DNA of 64,000 bases from Ramlibacter aquaticus (GCF_015159745.1 NZ_JADDOJ010000004.1:1-64000), one strand, 5' to 3'. Numbered from the stretch's first letter, positions 28,293 through 40,448 are shown. The notes: a model not told the origin generated them from the sequence alone. Made by a program: numbers and translations.

Positions 28293-28925
28293 ATGTACGA
28301 CAACGTCCACCTCATCGACCACCCCCTGGTGCAGCACAAGCTCACCCTGATGCGCAACAAGGAAGCGTCGACCAACAGCTTCCGCCGCCTGCTGGGCGAG
28401 CTGGCCTCCCTGATGGCCTACGAGGTGACGCGCGACATGCCGACCCAGGAGGTCGAGGTCCAGACCCCGCTGGAGACGACCCGGGCCCGGGTGATCGACG
28501 GCAAGAAGCTGGTCTTCGTGTCCATCCTGCGCGCCGGCACCGGTATCCTGGACGGCATGCTGAACGTGGTGCCGGGTGCCCGCGTGGGCCACATCGGCCT
28601 CTACCGCGACCCGCAGACCCTGCAGCCGGTGGAGTACTACTTCAAGATGCCCGAGGCCATGGCCGAGCGCGACGTGGTCGTGGTCGACCCCATGCTCGCC
28701 ACCGGCAACTCGGCCGTGGCGGCGGTCTCGCGCATCAAGTCGCTGAACCCCAGGTCGATCAAGTTCGTGTGCCTGCTGACCTGCCCGGAAGGCATCGCGG
28801 CCCTGCACGCCGCGCACCCCGACGTGCCGATCTACACCGCGGCCATCGACCGCCAGCTCAACGAGCACGGCTACATCCTGCCCGGCCTGGGCGATGCGGG
28901 CGACCGCATCTTCGGCACCAAGTAG
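28293..28925 (+). CDS. upp: uracil phosphoribosyltransferase
   Basis: 210 residues. Conserved: [53 protein letters not shown], the PRPP loop [27 protein letters not shown], and a C-terminal [20 protein letters not shown]. It makes UMP from uracil and PRPP. Here it lies directly behind the URC4 gene, so it may serve the URC catabolic route (as URC6 does in yeast) as well as salvage. ATG 28293 has no strong Shine-Dalgarno. Confidence 0.96.
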   Translation: MYDNVHLIDHPLVQHKLTLMRNKEASTNSFRRLLGELASLMAYEVTRDMPTQEVEVQTPLETTRARVIDGKKLVFVSILRAGTGILDGMLNVVPGARVGHIGLYRDPQTLQPVEYYFKMPEAMAERDVVVVDPMLATGNSAVAAVSRIKSLNPRSIKFVCLLTCPEGIAALHAAHPDVPIYTAAIDRQLNEHGYILPGLGDAGDRIFGTK

Positions 28926-28934
28926 ACCCCCCAG

Positions 28935-30137
28935 ATGTCCCTGATCCGCTGTACCGCGCGGCACGCGCTCGTGTCTGCCGCCCTGCTGCTGGCCTGCGCC
29001 TTCGCGCAAGCTGAGCCGTTCACGCCCACCAACGACGACGAGGTCGTGGAGAAGCTGCCCAGCAGCGCCGCCGACCCCTCGGTGCGACGGGTGGATTCGC
29101 TGCGTCGCCAGCTCGCCGCCCGCCCGGACGACGCCGCCCTGCGGCTGGAGATCGGCCGCCGCTACTTCGACATGGCCATGGCGCAGGGCGACCCGCGCTA
29201 CGTGGGCTATGCCATGGCGGCGATCAAGCCGCTGGACAGGCTCTCGCCCAACGACCCGGGCTACTGGCTGGTGCGTGGCCTGCTGGAGCAGTACAGCCAC
29301 GACTTCGCGGGCGGCATGAAAAGCCTGGCCCGCGCCAGCGAGCTGGACCCCAAGGCGCCGGAGCCCGTGGCCTGGCGCGCGGCCATCGACATGGTGCAGG
29401 CGCGCTATGACGACGCCCGCACCGAATGCACCCGGCTGGAGACGCTGGCCCACCCGCTGTACGCGCGCAGCTGCCTCGACTACGTGCGTGCCACCACCGG
29501 CCAGCTCGCGCCCGCCTACGAGGACCTGAAGGCTGCGTTGGCCGCGGCCGGCCCGCTGCCGGCCGAACTGGTGATGTGGGTGCAGACCCGGCTCGGCGAA
29601 TGGGCCGACCGCCTGGGCCGGACCCAGGACGCCGAGGCCCACTACCAGACGGCGCTCAAGCAGGGCGTGACCGACCAGTTCCTGCTCGGCGCCTACTCGG
29701 ACTTCCTGCTGGCGCACCAGCGGCCCGCCGAGGTGACCCGGCTGCTCGCCGACTGGGAGCGCTCGGACATCCTGCTGTTGCGGCTGGCGCTGGCTGGCAA
29801 GGCCGCCAACGACAAGCGCGCCAAGGGCTGGGCCGACCAGCTGCGCGACCGCTTCGACGCCGCCACCCAGCGCGGCGACCGCCTGCACGAGCAGGAGGCC
29901 GCGCGCTTCGAACTCGACGTGGAAGGCAAACCCGACCGCGCCCTGGACTACGCAGCACGCAACTACGGCACCCAGAAGGAGCCGCGCGACGCCGAGGTGC
30001 TGCTGCGCACCGCCCTGGCCGCCCACAAGCCCGCCGCCGCCCAGCCGGCCCTGGACTGGATGCGAGCCACCGGCTATGAAGACCCCGCCATGGCCGCGCT
30101 GGCCACGCAGCTGGTCGCCCAGGGAGCCCACCGATGA
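28935..30137 (+). CDS. secreted TPR-like repeat protein of unknown function
   Basis: 400 residues. A signal peptide ends AFAQA-E. The rest is helical with several TPR-like units (RLEIGRRYFDMAMAQGDPRY, GYWLVRGLLEQYSHDFAGGM, RLGEWADRLGRTQDAEAHYQ). It is probably periplasmic and protein-binding. It overlaps the HupE/UreJ-like gene by ATGA, and the same pairing suggests they act together. Three in-frame cysteines include CTRLETLAHPLYARSC. No catalytic motif is visible. Confidence 0.75.
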   Translation: MSLIRCTARHALVSAALLLACAFAQAEPFTPTNDDEVVEKLPSSAADPSVRRVDSLRRQLAARPDDAALRLEIGRRYFDMAMAQGDPRYVGYAMAAIKPLDRLSPNDPGYWLVRGLLEQYSHDFAGGMKSLARASELDPKAPEPVAWRAAIDMVQARYDDARTECTRLETLAHPLYARSCLDYVRATTGQLAPAYEDLKAALAAAGPLPAELVMWVQTRLGEWADRLGRTQDAEAHYQTALKQGVTDQFLLGAYSDFLLAHQRPAEVTRLLADWERSDILLLRLALAGKAANDKRAKGWADQLRDRFDAATQRGDRLHEQEAARFELDVEGKPDRALDYAARNYGTQKEPRDAEVLLRTALAAHKPAAAQPALDWMRATGYEDPAMAALATQLVAQGAHR

Positions 30138-31291
30138 TGCGCCGCTTCCACCACTTCGCCGCCGCGCTGCTGGCCCTGCTGCTGCTCGCGCCGCTGGCCG
30201 CGCTGGCCCACAAGCCCAGCGACAGCTACCTCACCCTGGCCGGCCAGCCCGGCAGCGGCGACCTCAAGGTGCGCTGGGACATCGCCTTGCGCGACCTGGA
30301 CTACGTGCTGGAGCTGGACCGCGACGGCAACGGCGCGCTCACCTGGGGCGAGGTGCGGGCGCGCACCGACGACATCACCCGCTACGCCACCGGCCACCTC
30401 GCGCTGGAGGCCGGCGGCCACGCCTGCACCTGGGAGCGCACGGCGCCCATGCAGCTGGAGCATCACAGCGACGGCACCTATGCCGTGCTGCGGCTGGCAG
30501 CGCACTGCGGCGCGCTGGAAGGTGAACTGAAGGCCCGCTACAGCCTGCTGTTCGACGTCGACCCCTCGCACCACGGCCTGGTGCAGTGGATCGCGCCGGG
30601 CAGTGCGGGCTCGCAGGCGCTGGTGTTCACGCCCGACAGCGCCGAGCAGGTGCTCGCGCTGCAGCCGCAGAGCGCCTGGCGCACGCTGCGCCAGTACCTG
30701 GTGGACGGCGTCTGGCACATCTGGGTCGGCTACGACCACATCCTGTTCCTGCTGTCGTTGCTGCTGCCCTCGGTGCTGGCGCGGCGGGACGGCCGCTGGG
30801 TGGGCGTCAACCGCTTCGGCACGGCCTTCAAGGAGGTGCTGAAGGTGGTCACGGCCTTCACGCTGGCCCACTCCATCACGCTCAGCCTGGCGGCGCTGCA
30901 CGTCATCAGCCTGCCCTCGCGCATCGTCGAGTCGGCGATCGCCGCCTCGGTGGTCTTCGCCGCGCTGAACAACCTGCGCGGTGCCATCGAATCCAAGCGC
31001 TGGGTGATGGCCTTCTGCTTCGGCCTGATCCACGGCTTCGGTTTCGCCTCCGTGCTGGCCGACCTGGGCCTGCCGCAGGAGGCGCTGGCGCTGGCCCTGG
31101 TGGGCTTCAACCTGGGCGTCGAAGTCGGCCAGATGGCGATCGTGGCCGTGTTCCTGCCGCTGGCCTTCCTGTTGCGCGGGACGGGCTTCTACCGCACCGG
31201 GGTGCTCAAGGCCGGTTCGGCCGTGATCGCGCTGGTGGCGGCCTGGTGGTTCGTGCAGCGGGCCTTCGACATCCAGGGCGGGCCCTTCTGA
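30134..31291 (+). CDS. HupE/UreJ-like membrane protein with an EF-hand loop
   Basis: 385 residues. The signal peptide is followed by HKPSDSYLTL, so the mature protein may start with His. A periplasmic domain (26-190) includes a canonical EF-hand loop at 62-73 (D62, D64, N66, E73). The C-terminal 190 residues hold about six or seven helices: GVWHIWVGYDHILFLLSLLL, AFTLAHSITLSLAAL, FCFGLIHGFGFASVL and GFNLGVEVGQMAIV. These match the HupE/UreJ type, proposed Ni/Co or other metal permeases. No urease or hydrogenase gene is near. It is coupled to the TPR protein upstream. Confidence 0.83.
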   Translation: MMRRFHHFAAALLALLLLAPLAALAHKPSDSYLTLAGQPGSGDLKVRWDIALRDLDYVLELDRDGNGALTWGEVRARTDDITRYATGHLALEAGGHACTWERTAPMQLEHHSDGTYAVLRLAAHCGALEGELKARYSLLFDVDPSHHGLVQWIAPGSAGSQALVFTPDSAEQVLALQPQSAWRTLRQYLVDGVWHIWVGYDHILFLLSLLLPSVLARRDGRWVGVNRFGTAFKEVLKVVTAFTLAHSITLSLAALHVISLPSRIVESAIAASVVFAALNNLRGAIESKRWVMAFCFGLIHGFGFASVLADLGLPQEALALALVGFNLGVEVGQMAIVAVFLPLAFLLRGTGFYRTGVLKAGSAVIALVAAWWFVQRAFDIQGGPF

Positions 31292-31304
31292 GGCGCGACG
31301 GGCC

Positions 31305-31442
31305 TCAGGGCCCGGGCTTGTCCTTCTTCATCTCGCTCATGAAGTAGCGGATGAAGAAGAAGGCCATGCCGATGGTGATGCCCAGGACGGCCAGGCTCAT
31401 CAGGCCGTAGTCGGTGCTCAGGAAGTCGTTGAAGGCTTTCAT
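31305..31442 (-). CDS. DUF3149-type small membrane protein (45 aa)
   Basis: A 45-residue frame on the minus strand: a short N-terminal helix (MKAFNDFLSTDYG), one hydrophobic segment (about 15-35, LMSLAVLGITIGMAFFFIRY) and a Lys-rich tail. This pattern and length match DUF3149, a small protein family found in betaproteobacteria. GAAAGGG sits 9 nt before the ATG. It is convergent with the HupE-like gene, 13 nt away. Function unknown. Confidence 0.75.
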   Translation of the reverse strand: MKAFNDFLSTDYGLMSLAVLGITIGMAFFFIRYFMSEMKKDKPGP

Positions 31443-31583
31443 GGTGGGCCCCTTTCGAAGCCATTACAGCGCCGACGGCTGTCCGCGCGCCTTGCGCTGA
31501 CGCAAACTTCCAGGCCTTGACCCGGAGGCGGTGCAGGCCTGCGGGAACCGGGGCGGTGCCGGGCCTGCCCGGCGCCCTCCGCG

Positions 31584-31589
31584 CATAAT
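31584..31589 (+). promoter_or_regulatory. -10-like element before the EVE gene
   Basis: CATAAT (5 of 6 matches to TATAAT) lies 24 nt before the start codon in otherwise GC-rich DNA. No convincing -35 box is seen 16-18 nt upstream. The 170 nt between 31443 and 31613 show no other feature. Confidence 0.4.
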
Positions 31590-31613
31590 GCGCAGCCAAA
31601 AAGCCCCTGCCCC

Positions 31614-32075
31614 ATGACCCATTACTGGCTGATGAAATCCGAGCCCTCCGAGGTGTCGGTCGACGACGCGCTCGCGGCGCCGAAATCCACCGTCGCCTGG
31701 ACGGGCGTGCGCAACTACCAGGCGCGCAATTTCATGCGCGACCTGATGCGCGTGGACGACGGCGTGCTGTTCTACCACTCCAGTTGCGCCGAACCGGGCG
31801 TGGTCGGCATCGGCCGCGTGGCCTCCACGCCCTACCCCGATCCGACCCAGTTCGACCCGGCCTCGAAATACCACGACCCCAAGGCCACCCCGGAGACGCC
31901 GCGCTGGCAGCTGGTGGACGTGCAGGTGCTGCGCAAGACGCGCACCCTGGGCCTGGCGGAGCTGCGCGAGGCACCCGGCCTGGAAGACCTCGTGATCCTG
32001 CGCCGGGGCAACCGGCTGTCCATCACCCCGGTCGAGCCCCGGCACTGGAAGATCATCCAGAAGCTGCTCGGTTGA
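31614..32075 (+). CDS. EVE domain-containing protein
   Basis: 153 residues, nearly all an EVE (PUA-like) domain: YWLMKSEPSEVSVDDAL, WTGVRNYQARNFMRDLM, DDGVLFYHSSCAEPGVVGIG, the aromatic KYHDPKATPETPRWQLV and the C-terminal LRRGNRLSITPVEPRHWKII. The family relates to YTH and human THYN1 proteins and is thought to bind modified bases in nucleic acid. It stands alone between the DUF3149 gene and the chemoreceptor. Confidence 0.93.
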   Translation: MTHYWLMKSEPSEVSVDDALAAPKSTVAWTGVRNYQARNFMRDLMRVDDGVLFYHSSCAEPGVVGIGRVASTPYPDPTQFDPASKYHDPKATPETPRWQLVDVQVLRKTRTLGLAELREAPGLEDLVILRRGNRLSITPVEPRHWKIIQKLLG

Positions 32076-32194
32076 GCGCGGCGAAAAGCGCCCCGTTTCC
32101 CCGCCTGTTCCGCGGCTGAGGCCGACGGCGGCTGCCTAAGCTTGCCGGAACCCCATGGAGGTTCCGACGTGACGCGCATCGACAAGGCTCAGGC

Positions 32195-33709
32195 ATGACA
32201 GGCTGGCTCGCCCCCGGGCTCGCACTCATGGCCCGGCTGCAGCTCGCAGCCAAGCTGGGGCTGCTGGGCGCCCTGTTCTGCCTGGGCGCGGTGGCCGCCT
32301 CCCTGGCGGTCCTGCTGCCGCAGGGGCGGATCGCCGCAGGCCTGCTGGGCCTCGCGGCCCTGGCCGGCTGGGCCTACCTGGCGCTGGCCTTCTGCGTGGG
32401 CTTCATCGGCGGACTGCGCCGCCTGCTGCAGCAGATGGAACGGGTGGAACAGGGCCAGCTGACCCAGAAGCTCGAATCGCACGGCCGTGACGAGGTGGCG
32501 CAGCTCGAACGCATGCTGGGGCGCATGACCCTGGGCCTGTCGGCCCTGGTGGCGGACGTGCGCAGCAGCGCGGCCCTGGTCGCGCAGGCCGGCAACCGGC
32601 TGGCGCGCAGCCACCGCGAACTGGCCGAGCGCACCGAGCAGCAGGCCGCCAGCCTGCAGCAGACGGCCAGCGGCGTGAAGCAGCTGGTGGGCACGGTGGA
32701 ACAGAACGCGCAGCACGCGGCGGAGGCGGACGGGCAGGCCGCGAACGTGCGGCGCAGCGCCGAGGAAGGCAGCCGCAGCGTCACCCAGGCGGTGGACAGC
32801 GTGGGCGCCATCCAGGCGGACACCCAGCGCATGACCGAGATGGTGGCGGTGATCGACAGCATCGCCTTCCAGACCAACATCCTGGCCTTGAACGCCGCCA
32901 TCGAGGCCGCGCGCGCGGGCGAACAGGGCCGCGGCTTCTCGGTGGTCGCGGGCGAGGTCCGCCGGCTCGCGCAACGAAGCGCGGAGGAGGCGGCCCGCAT
33001 CCGCACGCTCATCAACGCCTCCGCCCAGCACGTCGCTGGGGGCGTCGACGACATACGCGCAGCCGGCGAAGGAATCGGCCAGGTGGTCGAGGGCGTCCGC
33101 GGCGTCGCCGAGCGCATGAGCCGCATCTCCTCGGCCAGCGCCGAGCAGAGCGCCGGCCTGGGCGAGATCGCCGACGCGGTGCAGCAGCTGGACCAGATCA
33201 CGCAGCGCAACGCGCACATGGTCGAGGAAGCGGCCAACCAGGCCGAGTACCTCAAGGACCGCTCGGCAACGCTCGCGACCTCGGTGGCCCACTTCAAGCT
33301 GCAACAGGGCACCGCCAGCGAGGCGCTGGCCCTGGTGCAACGGGCCCAGTCCTCGCTGCGTGGCGCGCCGGCCGAGAGTTTCATGCAGCACGTCACGGAT
33401 CCGCGCAACGGCTTCTTCGACCGCGACATGTACGTGTTCGTGCTGGACCGCCAGGGCCGCTACCACGCCTTCGGGGGCAACCCGGCCAAGATCGGCAGCC
33501 GCGTGCACGACCTGCCGGGCGTGGACGGCGAAGCCATGATGGGCGCGATCCAGGCCCAGGCGGACCTGGAGCCCGGCTGGGCCGAATACGACATCACCAA
33601 CCCGCAGACCGGCGTGGTGCAGACCAAGATGTCCTACGTGGTGCGCATCGCCGAGGGCCTGTACCTGGGCTGCGGGGTCTACAAGAGCATGGCCGCGAAG
33701 GCTGCCTGA
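32195..33709 (+). CDS. methyl-accepting chemotaxis protein with C-terminal Cache-like domain
   Basis: 504 residues. Two hydrophobic segments (about 17-45 and 48-70) are separated by only a few residues, so there is almost no periplasmic domain. A signalling domain follows with the hairpin tip [20 protein letters not shown] at about 226-245. Residues about 385-500 form a Cache-like module ([21 protein letters not shown] ... [10 protein letters not shown] ... YLGCGVYKS) placed after the signalling domain in the cytoplasm. This order reverses the usual layout. The start is uncertain: ATG 32195, or 12 codons later. Confidence 0.88.
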   Translation: MTGWLAPGLALMARLQLAAKLGLLGALFCLGAVAASLAVLLPQGRIAAGLLGLAALAGWAYLALAFCVGFIGGLRRLLQQMERVEQGQLTQKLESHGRDEVAQLERMLGRMTLGLSALVADVRSSAALVAQAGNRLARSHRELAERTEQQAASLQQTASGVKQLVGTVEQNAQHAAEADGQAANVRRSAEEGSRSVTQAVDSVGAIQADTQRMTEMVAVIDSIAFQTNILALNAAIEAARAGEQGRGFSVVAGEVRRLAQRSAEEAARIRTLINASAQHVAGGVDDIRAAGEGIGQVVEGVRGVAERMSRISSASAEQSAGLGEIADAVQQLDQITQRNAHMVEEAANQAEYLKDRSATLATSVAHFKLQQGTASEALALVQRAQSSLRGAPAESFMQHVTDPRNGFFDRDMYVFVLDRQGRYHAFGGNPAKIGSRVHDLPGVDGEAMMGAIQAQADLEPGWAEYDITNPQTGVVQTKMSYVVRIAEGLYLGCGVYKSMAAKAA

Positions 33710-33760
33710 GGCGCCTGCGGGGCGCCGCGGGGGCCGCACCCCGCGGACGCGCAGGACAAG

Positions 33761-33788
33761 AAAAAGGCCGCCCGGTGGGCGGCCTTTT
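33761..33788. terminator. bidirectional terminator between chemoreceptor and clpA
   Basis: A perfect stem (AAAAGGCCGCCC with GGGCGGCCTTTT, 3-nt loop) has an A-run on one side and T-run on the other, so it can terminate both convergent genes. Confidence 0.88.
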
Positions 33789-33806
33789 CATTGCGGCGGG
33801 ACGGGC

Positions 33807-36131
<2,325 letters not shown>

Positions 36132-36187
36132 GAGATTTCCTTTTGCCTGACTGATTCAATAAGACTGTATATCGGCCTGTTTGCCCG

Positions 36188-36547
36188 TTATTCAACCGGC
36201 TCGCTCACGCACTGCAACGGGTGCCCGGCCTGCCGCGCGGCCTGCTGCACCTGGTCCACCTTGCTCTGGGCCACGTCACGGGAGTAGACACCGCACACGC
36301 CTTTCCCGTCGAGATGGATCTTGAGCATGATCTGGGTGGCGGTCTCCCGGTCCTTGTTGAAGAACTCCTGGATCACCACCACCACGAATTCCATGGGGGT
36401 GTAGTCGTCGTTGAGCATGACGACCTGGTACATCTGGGGGGGCTTGGTCTTCTGGGTGCGGCGCTCGAGCACCACCGAACCGCCGTCTTCGTCCGCCGGC
36501 CGCACCTTGGGGGCGGCCGGGGCGGGCTTGGGGGGTTTGCTGGCCAT
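36188..36547 (-). CDS. clpS: ClpS, N-degron adaptor for ClpAP
   Basis: 119 residues. An unstructured N-terminal tail rich in Pro/Lys (about 1-40) precedes the core with [20 protein letters not shown], the substrate pocket, plus [21 protein letters not shown]. It delivers N-end-rule substrates to ClpA. I choose ATG 36547: a TAGAAT hexamer (36560-36555) ends 7 nt upstream, suggesting a leaderless message. An ATG three codons earlier lies inside that hexamer. It is divergent from the cold-shock gene. Confidence 0.95.
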   Translation of the reverse strand: MASKPPKPAPAAPKVRPADEDGGSVVLERRTQKTKPPQMYQVVMLNDDYTPMEFVVVVIQEFFNKDRETATQIMLKIHLDGKGVCGVYSRDVAQSKVDQVQQAARQAGHPLQCVSEPVE

Positions 36548-36727
36548 GAATTTCATTCTATCGAGCAGGCTTTCGCACTGCTGCAGGCAAGTGATTTGGT
36601 GGCGCTGCCGCCACATTCAAGCGGCGCACGTCCCGACCCCGAGCGGACCCATTCTGGGGCGCCCGGGGGACCGAATGCGACGCGGAGGCAGCGCTTTGTG
36701 ATGCGAAAACTTTAGTTCGTGAAAATG

Positions 36728-36757
36728 TTGACAACAGCCGCCGGTCTGCAGGACACT
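36728..36757 (+). promoter_or_regulatory. probable promoter of the cold-shock gene
   Basis: TTGACA (36728-36733, perfect -35) is followed after 18 nt by GACACT, a weak -10. The leader would be about 30 nt. Other -10 choices nearby (CATAGA, TAGTGT) give poorer spacing. The rest of the 247-nt gap to clpS holds nothing else I recognise. Confidence 0.5.
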
Positions 36758-36794
36758 GCTCAGCCATAGAAGCATAGTGTTACAGAGGCGAGAC

Positions 36795-37082
36795 ATGGCA
36801 ACCGGCACAGTCAAATGGTTCAATGACGCGAAGGGTTTTGGCTTCATCGAACCCGATGGCGGCGGTGCGGACGTGTTCGCGCACTTCTCGGCCATTGCCA
36901 TGGAGGGGTTCAAGACCCTGAAGCAGGGCTCGCGGGTCAGCTTCGAGGTCACCGAGGGGCCCAAGGGCCAGTTGGCCCAGAACATCCAGGCCGAACCCGG
37001 CACCGGGCGCGCCGACAGCCCCGAACGGCAGCGGCACAGCAAGGTGCGTGCGCCGCAGTTCCACGCCAGCAACCACGACTGA
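36795..37082 (+). CDS. cold-shock domain protein with a C-terminal extension
   Basis: 95 residues. Residues 1-67 are a complete CspA-type OB-fold with both RNA-binding motifs (KGFGFIEPD and DVFAHFSAI). Residues 68-95 are an added polar, Arg/His/Gln-rich tail ([18 protein letters not shown]). Csp proteins usually stop at 67-70. It binds single-stranded nucleic acid as an RNA chaperone. AGAGGCGAG lies just upstream of ATG 36795. It is divergent from clpS. Confidence 0.93.
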   Translation: MATGTVKWFNDAKGFGFIEPDGGGADVFAHFSAIAMEGFKTLKQGSRVSFEVTEGPKGQLAQNIQAEPGTGRADSPERQRHSKVRAPQFHASNHD

Positions 37083-37195
37083 GCCCTCGCCCGCCGCCCG
37101 GCACCCGCCAGGGGCCGGCTCGGCGGCGGGGCCTACACACAGGCCCCACGCGCAGGACGGCAGCACAGGCCCGGCCGGCCGGCTGGCCGCCAGCC

Positions 37196-38449
<1,254 letters not shown>

Positions 38450-38640
38450 GGGGATCTGGAAATGTCTCCGGACTGTGTGGAGGCCGCTGGGCGCGACCCG
38501 ACTTGTATCCGGGATTTTACCGAGCCGGGCCACCCGCCCCTGTCGCGTGTCAACCAAAGCTCAAGCTCATCCGTTTCCGTGTGGCAGCCCGAGTTCGGGA
38601 GGCATTTTTTCGAAACATCCACTTGATTGGGACTCTCAAC

Positions 38641-38811
38641 ATGAACAAGATCATCGCCACCCTGGTCGCCGCCTTCTTCACCGCTGGCGCCTTCGCCGCC
38701 TCGCACGCCGGCGCCCCGATGGCTGCCGCTTCCGGCGCCAAGGCCAAGGCCAGCGAAGCCAAGCCCGCTGCCTCCGCCGCCAAGGCCAAGGCCAGCGAAG
38801 CCAAGAAGTAA
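38641..38811 (+). CDS. small secreted Ala/Lys-rich protein, copy 1
   Basis: 56 residues. A signal peptide (MNKIIATLVAAFFTAGAFA) is followed by ASHAGAPMAAASGAK and a tail of alternating Ala, Lys and Glu (KAKASEAKPAASAAKAKASEAKK). It is paralogous to the gene at 38991. The upstream region shares TTTTTCGAAA and GGACTC with that copy. A terminator follows at once. It is probably exported to the periplasm as an unstructured basic peptide; function unknown, loosely similar in composition to acid-shock proteins. Confidence 0.75.
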   Translation: MNKIIATLVAAFFTAGAFAASHAGAPMAAASGAKAKASEAKPAASAAKAKASEAKK

Positions 38812-38826
38812 TCTGGCTTCCCAGGG

Positions 38827-38853
38827 AAAACGCCCGCTTCGGCGGGCGTTTTT
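38827..38853 (+). terminator. intrinsic terminator after small secreted protein 1
   Basis: Stem CGCCCGC with GCGGGCG, tetraloop TTCG, then five T residues; flanked by a run of A on the other side. It lies 15 nt after the stop codon. Confidence 0.92.
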
Positions 38854-38990
38854 CTTTGGCGCGGCGCCTCGCGCCCGGGATGCATGCGCCGCATGTCAAC
38901 CGTTCGGGCGATGGACCCGTTACGGATGCAGCCCGCCAGATTGCACGGGGGGTTTTTCGAAAAACTGCCAGTCATTGAAAGGACTCAGAG

Positions 38991-39224
38991 ATGAACAAGC
39001 TGCTCGCCACCCTGATCGCTTCCCTGTTCGCCGTGTCGGCCATGGCCGCCTCGCACACCGGCGCCCCGATGGCCGCCGCCTCCGGCGCCAAGCCCGCCGC
39101 CGAAGCCAAGGCTGACGCCAAGGCCGAGAAGAAGTCGGAAATGAAGGCCGAAAAGAAGGCCAAGAAGGCCAAGAAGTCCAAGAAGGCTGACGCCGGCGCC
39201 CCCGCCGCTTCCGCTGCCAAGTAA
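38991..39224 (+). CDS. small secreted Ala/Lys-rich protein, copy 2
   Basis: 77 residues. Signal peptide MNKLLATLIASLFAVSAMA, then ASHTGAPMAAASGAK, nearly identical to copy 1, and a longer tail of Lys, Ala and Glu with KKSEMKAEKKAKKAKKSKK. AAAGGA lies 8 nt before the ATG. It has its own terminator. The two genes look like a tandem duplication that kept the leader and signal region and diverged in tail length. Confidence 0.78.
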   Translation: MNKLLATLIASLFAVSAMAASHTGAPMAAASGAKPAAEAKADAKAEKKSEMKAEKKAKKAKKSKKADAGAPAASAAK

Positions 39225-39256
39225 ATCGGCCCGGCCGGCCCTGCCGGCCTGACGTG

Positions 39257-39283
39257 ATGCCCGCCCCGTGCGGGCATTTTCTT
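39257..39283 (+). terminator. intrinsic terminator after small secreted protein 2
   Basis: Stem ATGCCCGC with GCGGGCAT around a 5-nt loop, followed by TTTTCTTTT. It lies 33 nt after the stop codon. Confidence 0.9.
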
Positions 39284-39304
39284 TTGCACGGCACAATCCG
39301 CGTC

Positions 39305-39757
39305 ATGAAGTCGATACCTGCCCTGGCCACCGCCCTTGCCCTGGCCACCGCCTCGCTGGCCGTCCAGGCCGAGGAGCCCCAGACCCAGCTGCCACGCGTC
39401 ACGCTGTCGGCCGGGATGTACCAGATCGATGCCCAGGTGGCGTCCACGCCGGACCAGCGCATGGTGGGCCTGATGTTCCGCAAGGACATGCCGCAGCAGG
39501 AGGGCATGCTGTTCGTCTTCGAGTACCCGTCCACCCAGTGCTTCTGGATGCGCAACACCCTGATCCCGCTGACGGCCGCATTCATCGCCGACGACGGGAC
39601 CATCGTGAACCTGGCGGACATGAAGCCCCGCAGCGACGACTCGCATTGCTCGGCCAAGGCCGTGCGCTACGTGCTGGAAATGAACCAGGGCTGGTTCGTC
39701 CGCAAGGGCCTGAAGGCGGGCACGCGCCTCGCGGGCCCGCCCTTCAAGCAGGGCTGA
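39305..39757 (+). CDS. DUF192 family secreted protein
   Basis: 150 residues. A signal peptide ends VQA-E; the DUF192 domain (about 40-148) has STPDQRMVGLMFRKDMP, GMLFVFEYPSTQCFWMRNTL, IPLTAAFIADDGTIVNLADM and YVLEMNQGWFVRKGLKAG. The fold is known; the biochemical role is not. ATG 39305 is used; a CACAAT hexamer ends 7 nt before it and no Shine-Dalgarno is seen. It converges with sodB. Confidence 0.9.
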   Translation: MKSIPALATALALATASLAVQAEEPQTQLPRVTLSAGMYQIDAQVASTPDQRMVGLMFRKDMPQQEGMLFVFEYPSTQCFWMRNTLIPLTAAFIADDGTIVNLADMKPRSDDSHCSAKAVRYVLEMNQGWFVRKGLKAGTRLAGPPFKQG

Positions 39758-39785
39758 AAAAAGAGAAGGCCCCGAGGGGGCCTTC
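39757..39785 (-). terminator. intrinsic terminator after sodB
   Basis: Stem GAAGGCCCC with GGGGCCTTC, 3-nt loop. On the minus strand it is followed by CTC and six T residues. It lies about 80 nt past the sodB stop and just touches the DUF192 stop codon. Confidence 0.8.
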
Positions 39786-39866
39786 AGATGCCGGTATCCA
39801 CGCGGGCCCCGGCGCGGGCCCTGGAGGATGGCGCGCCCCGGGCGGGACTGCGCCGGCCGCTTCGCC

Positions 39867-40448
39867 TCAGGCGAAGTTCTTCTGCGCGAACTCCCAGTTC
39901 ACCAGCTTGTCCAGGAAGGTCTCCACGAACTTCGGGCGCAGGTTGCGGTAGTCGATGTAATAGGCATGCTCCCACACGTCCACGGTCAGCAGGGCCTTGT
40001 CGGCCGTGGTCAGGGGCGTGCCGGCCGCGCCGGTGTTGACGATGTCCACGCTGCCGTCCGCCTTCTTCACCAGCCAGGTCCAGCCCGAGCCGAAGTTGCC
40101 GACGGCCGACTTCACGAAGGCTTCGCGGAAGGCCGCGTAGCTGCCCCACTTGGCGTCGATCGCCTGCGCCAGCGCGCCCGTGGGCTCGCCACCGCCATTG
40201 GGCTTCATGCAGTTCCAGAAGAAGGTGTGGTTCCAGATCTGGGCCGCGTTGTTGTACACGCCGCCGGAGGACTTCTTGACGATCTCCTCCAGGTTCATGT
40301 TCTCGAACTCGGTGCCCTTCTGCAGGTTGTTCAGGTTCACCACGTAGGCGTTGTGGTGCTTGCCCCAGTGGTACTCCAGGGTCTCCTTGGAGTAGTTCGG
40401 CGCGAGCGCGTCGATCGGGTACGGCAGCGGCGGCAGGGTGTGTTCCAT
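39867..40448 (-). CDS. sodB: iron superoxide dismutase
   Basis: 193 residues. Metal ligands H27 (LEYHWGKHH), H74 (IWNHTFFW), D157 and H161 (DVWEHAYY) are all present, and Q70 before WNH marks the Fe type rather than Mn. It removes superoxide in the cytoplasm. It follows xseA by 62 nt on the same strand; this gap holds a TAGAAT box next to an AT-rich palindrome, so sodB likely has its own regulated promoter. AGGAAG lies upstream of ATG 40448. Confidence 0.97.
   Translation of the reverse strand: MEHTLPPLPYPIDALAPNYSKETLEYHWGKHHNAYVVNLNNLQKGTEFENMNLEEIVKKSSGGVYNNAAQIWNHTFFWNCMKPNGGGEPTGALAQAIDAKWGSYAAFREAFVKSAVGNFGSGWTWLVKKADGSVDIVNTGAAGTPLTTADKALLTVDVWEHAYYIDYRNLRPKFVETFLDKLVNWEFAQKNFA

Noticed and set aside
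31443-31613. Possible 6S RNA between the DUF3149 and EVE genes
   Set aside because: I looked for the long hairpin with a central bubble and could not build one; only a -10-like CATAAT is supported.
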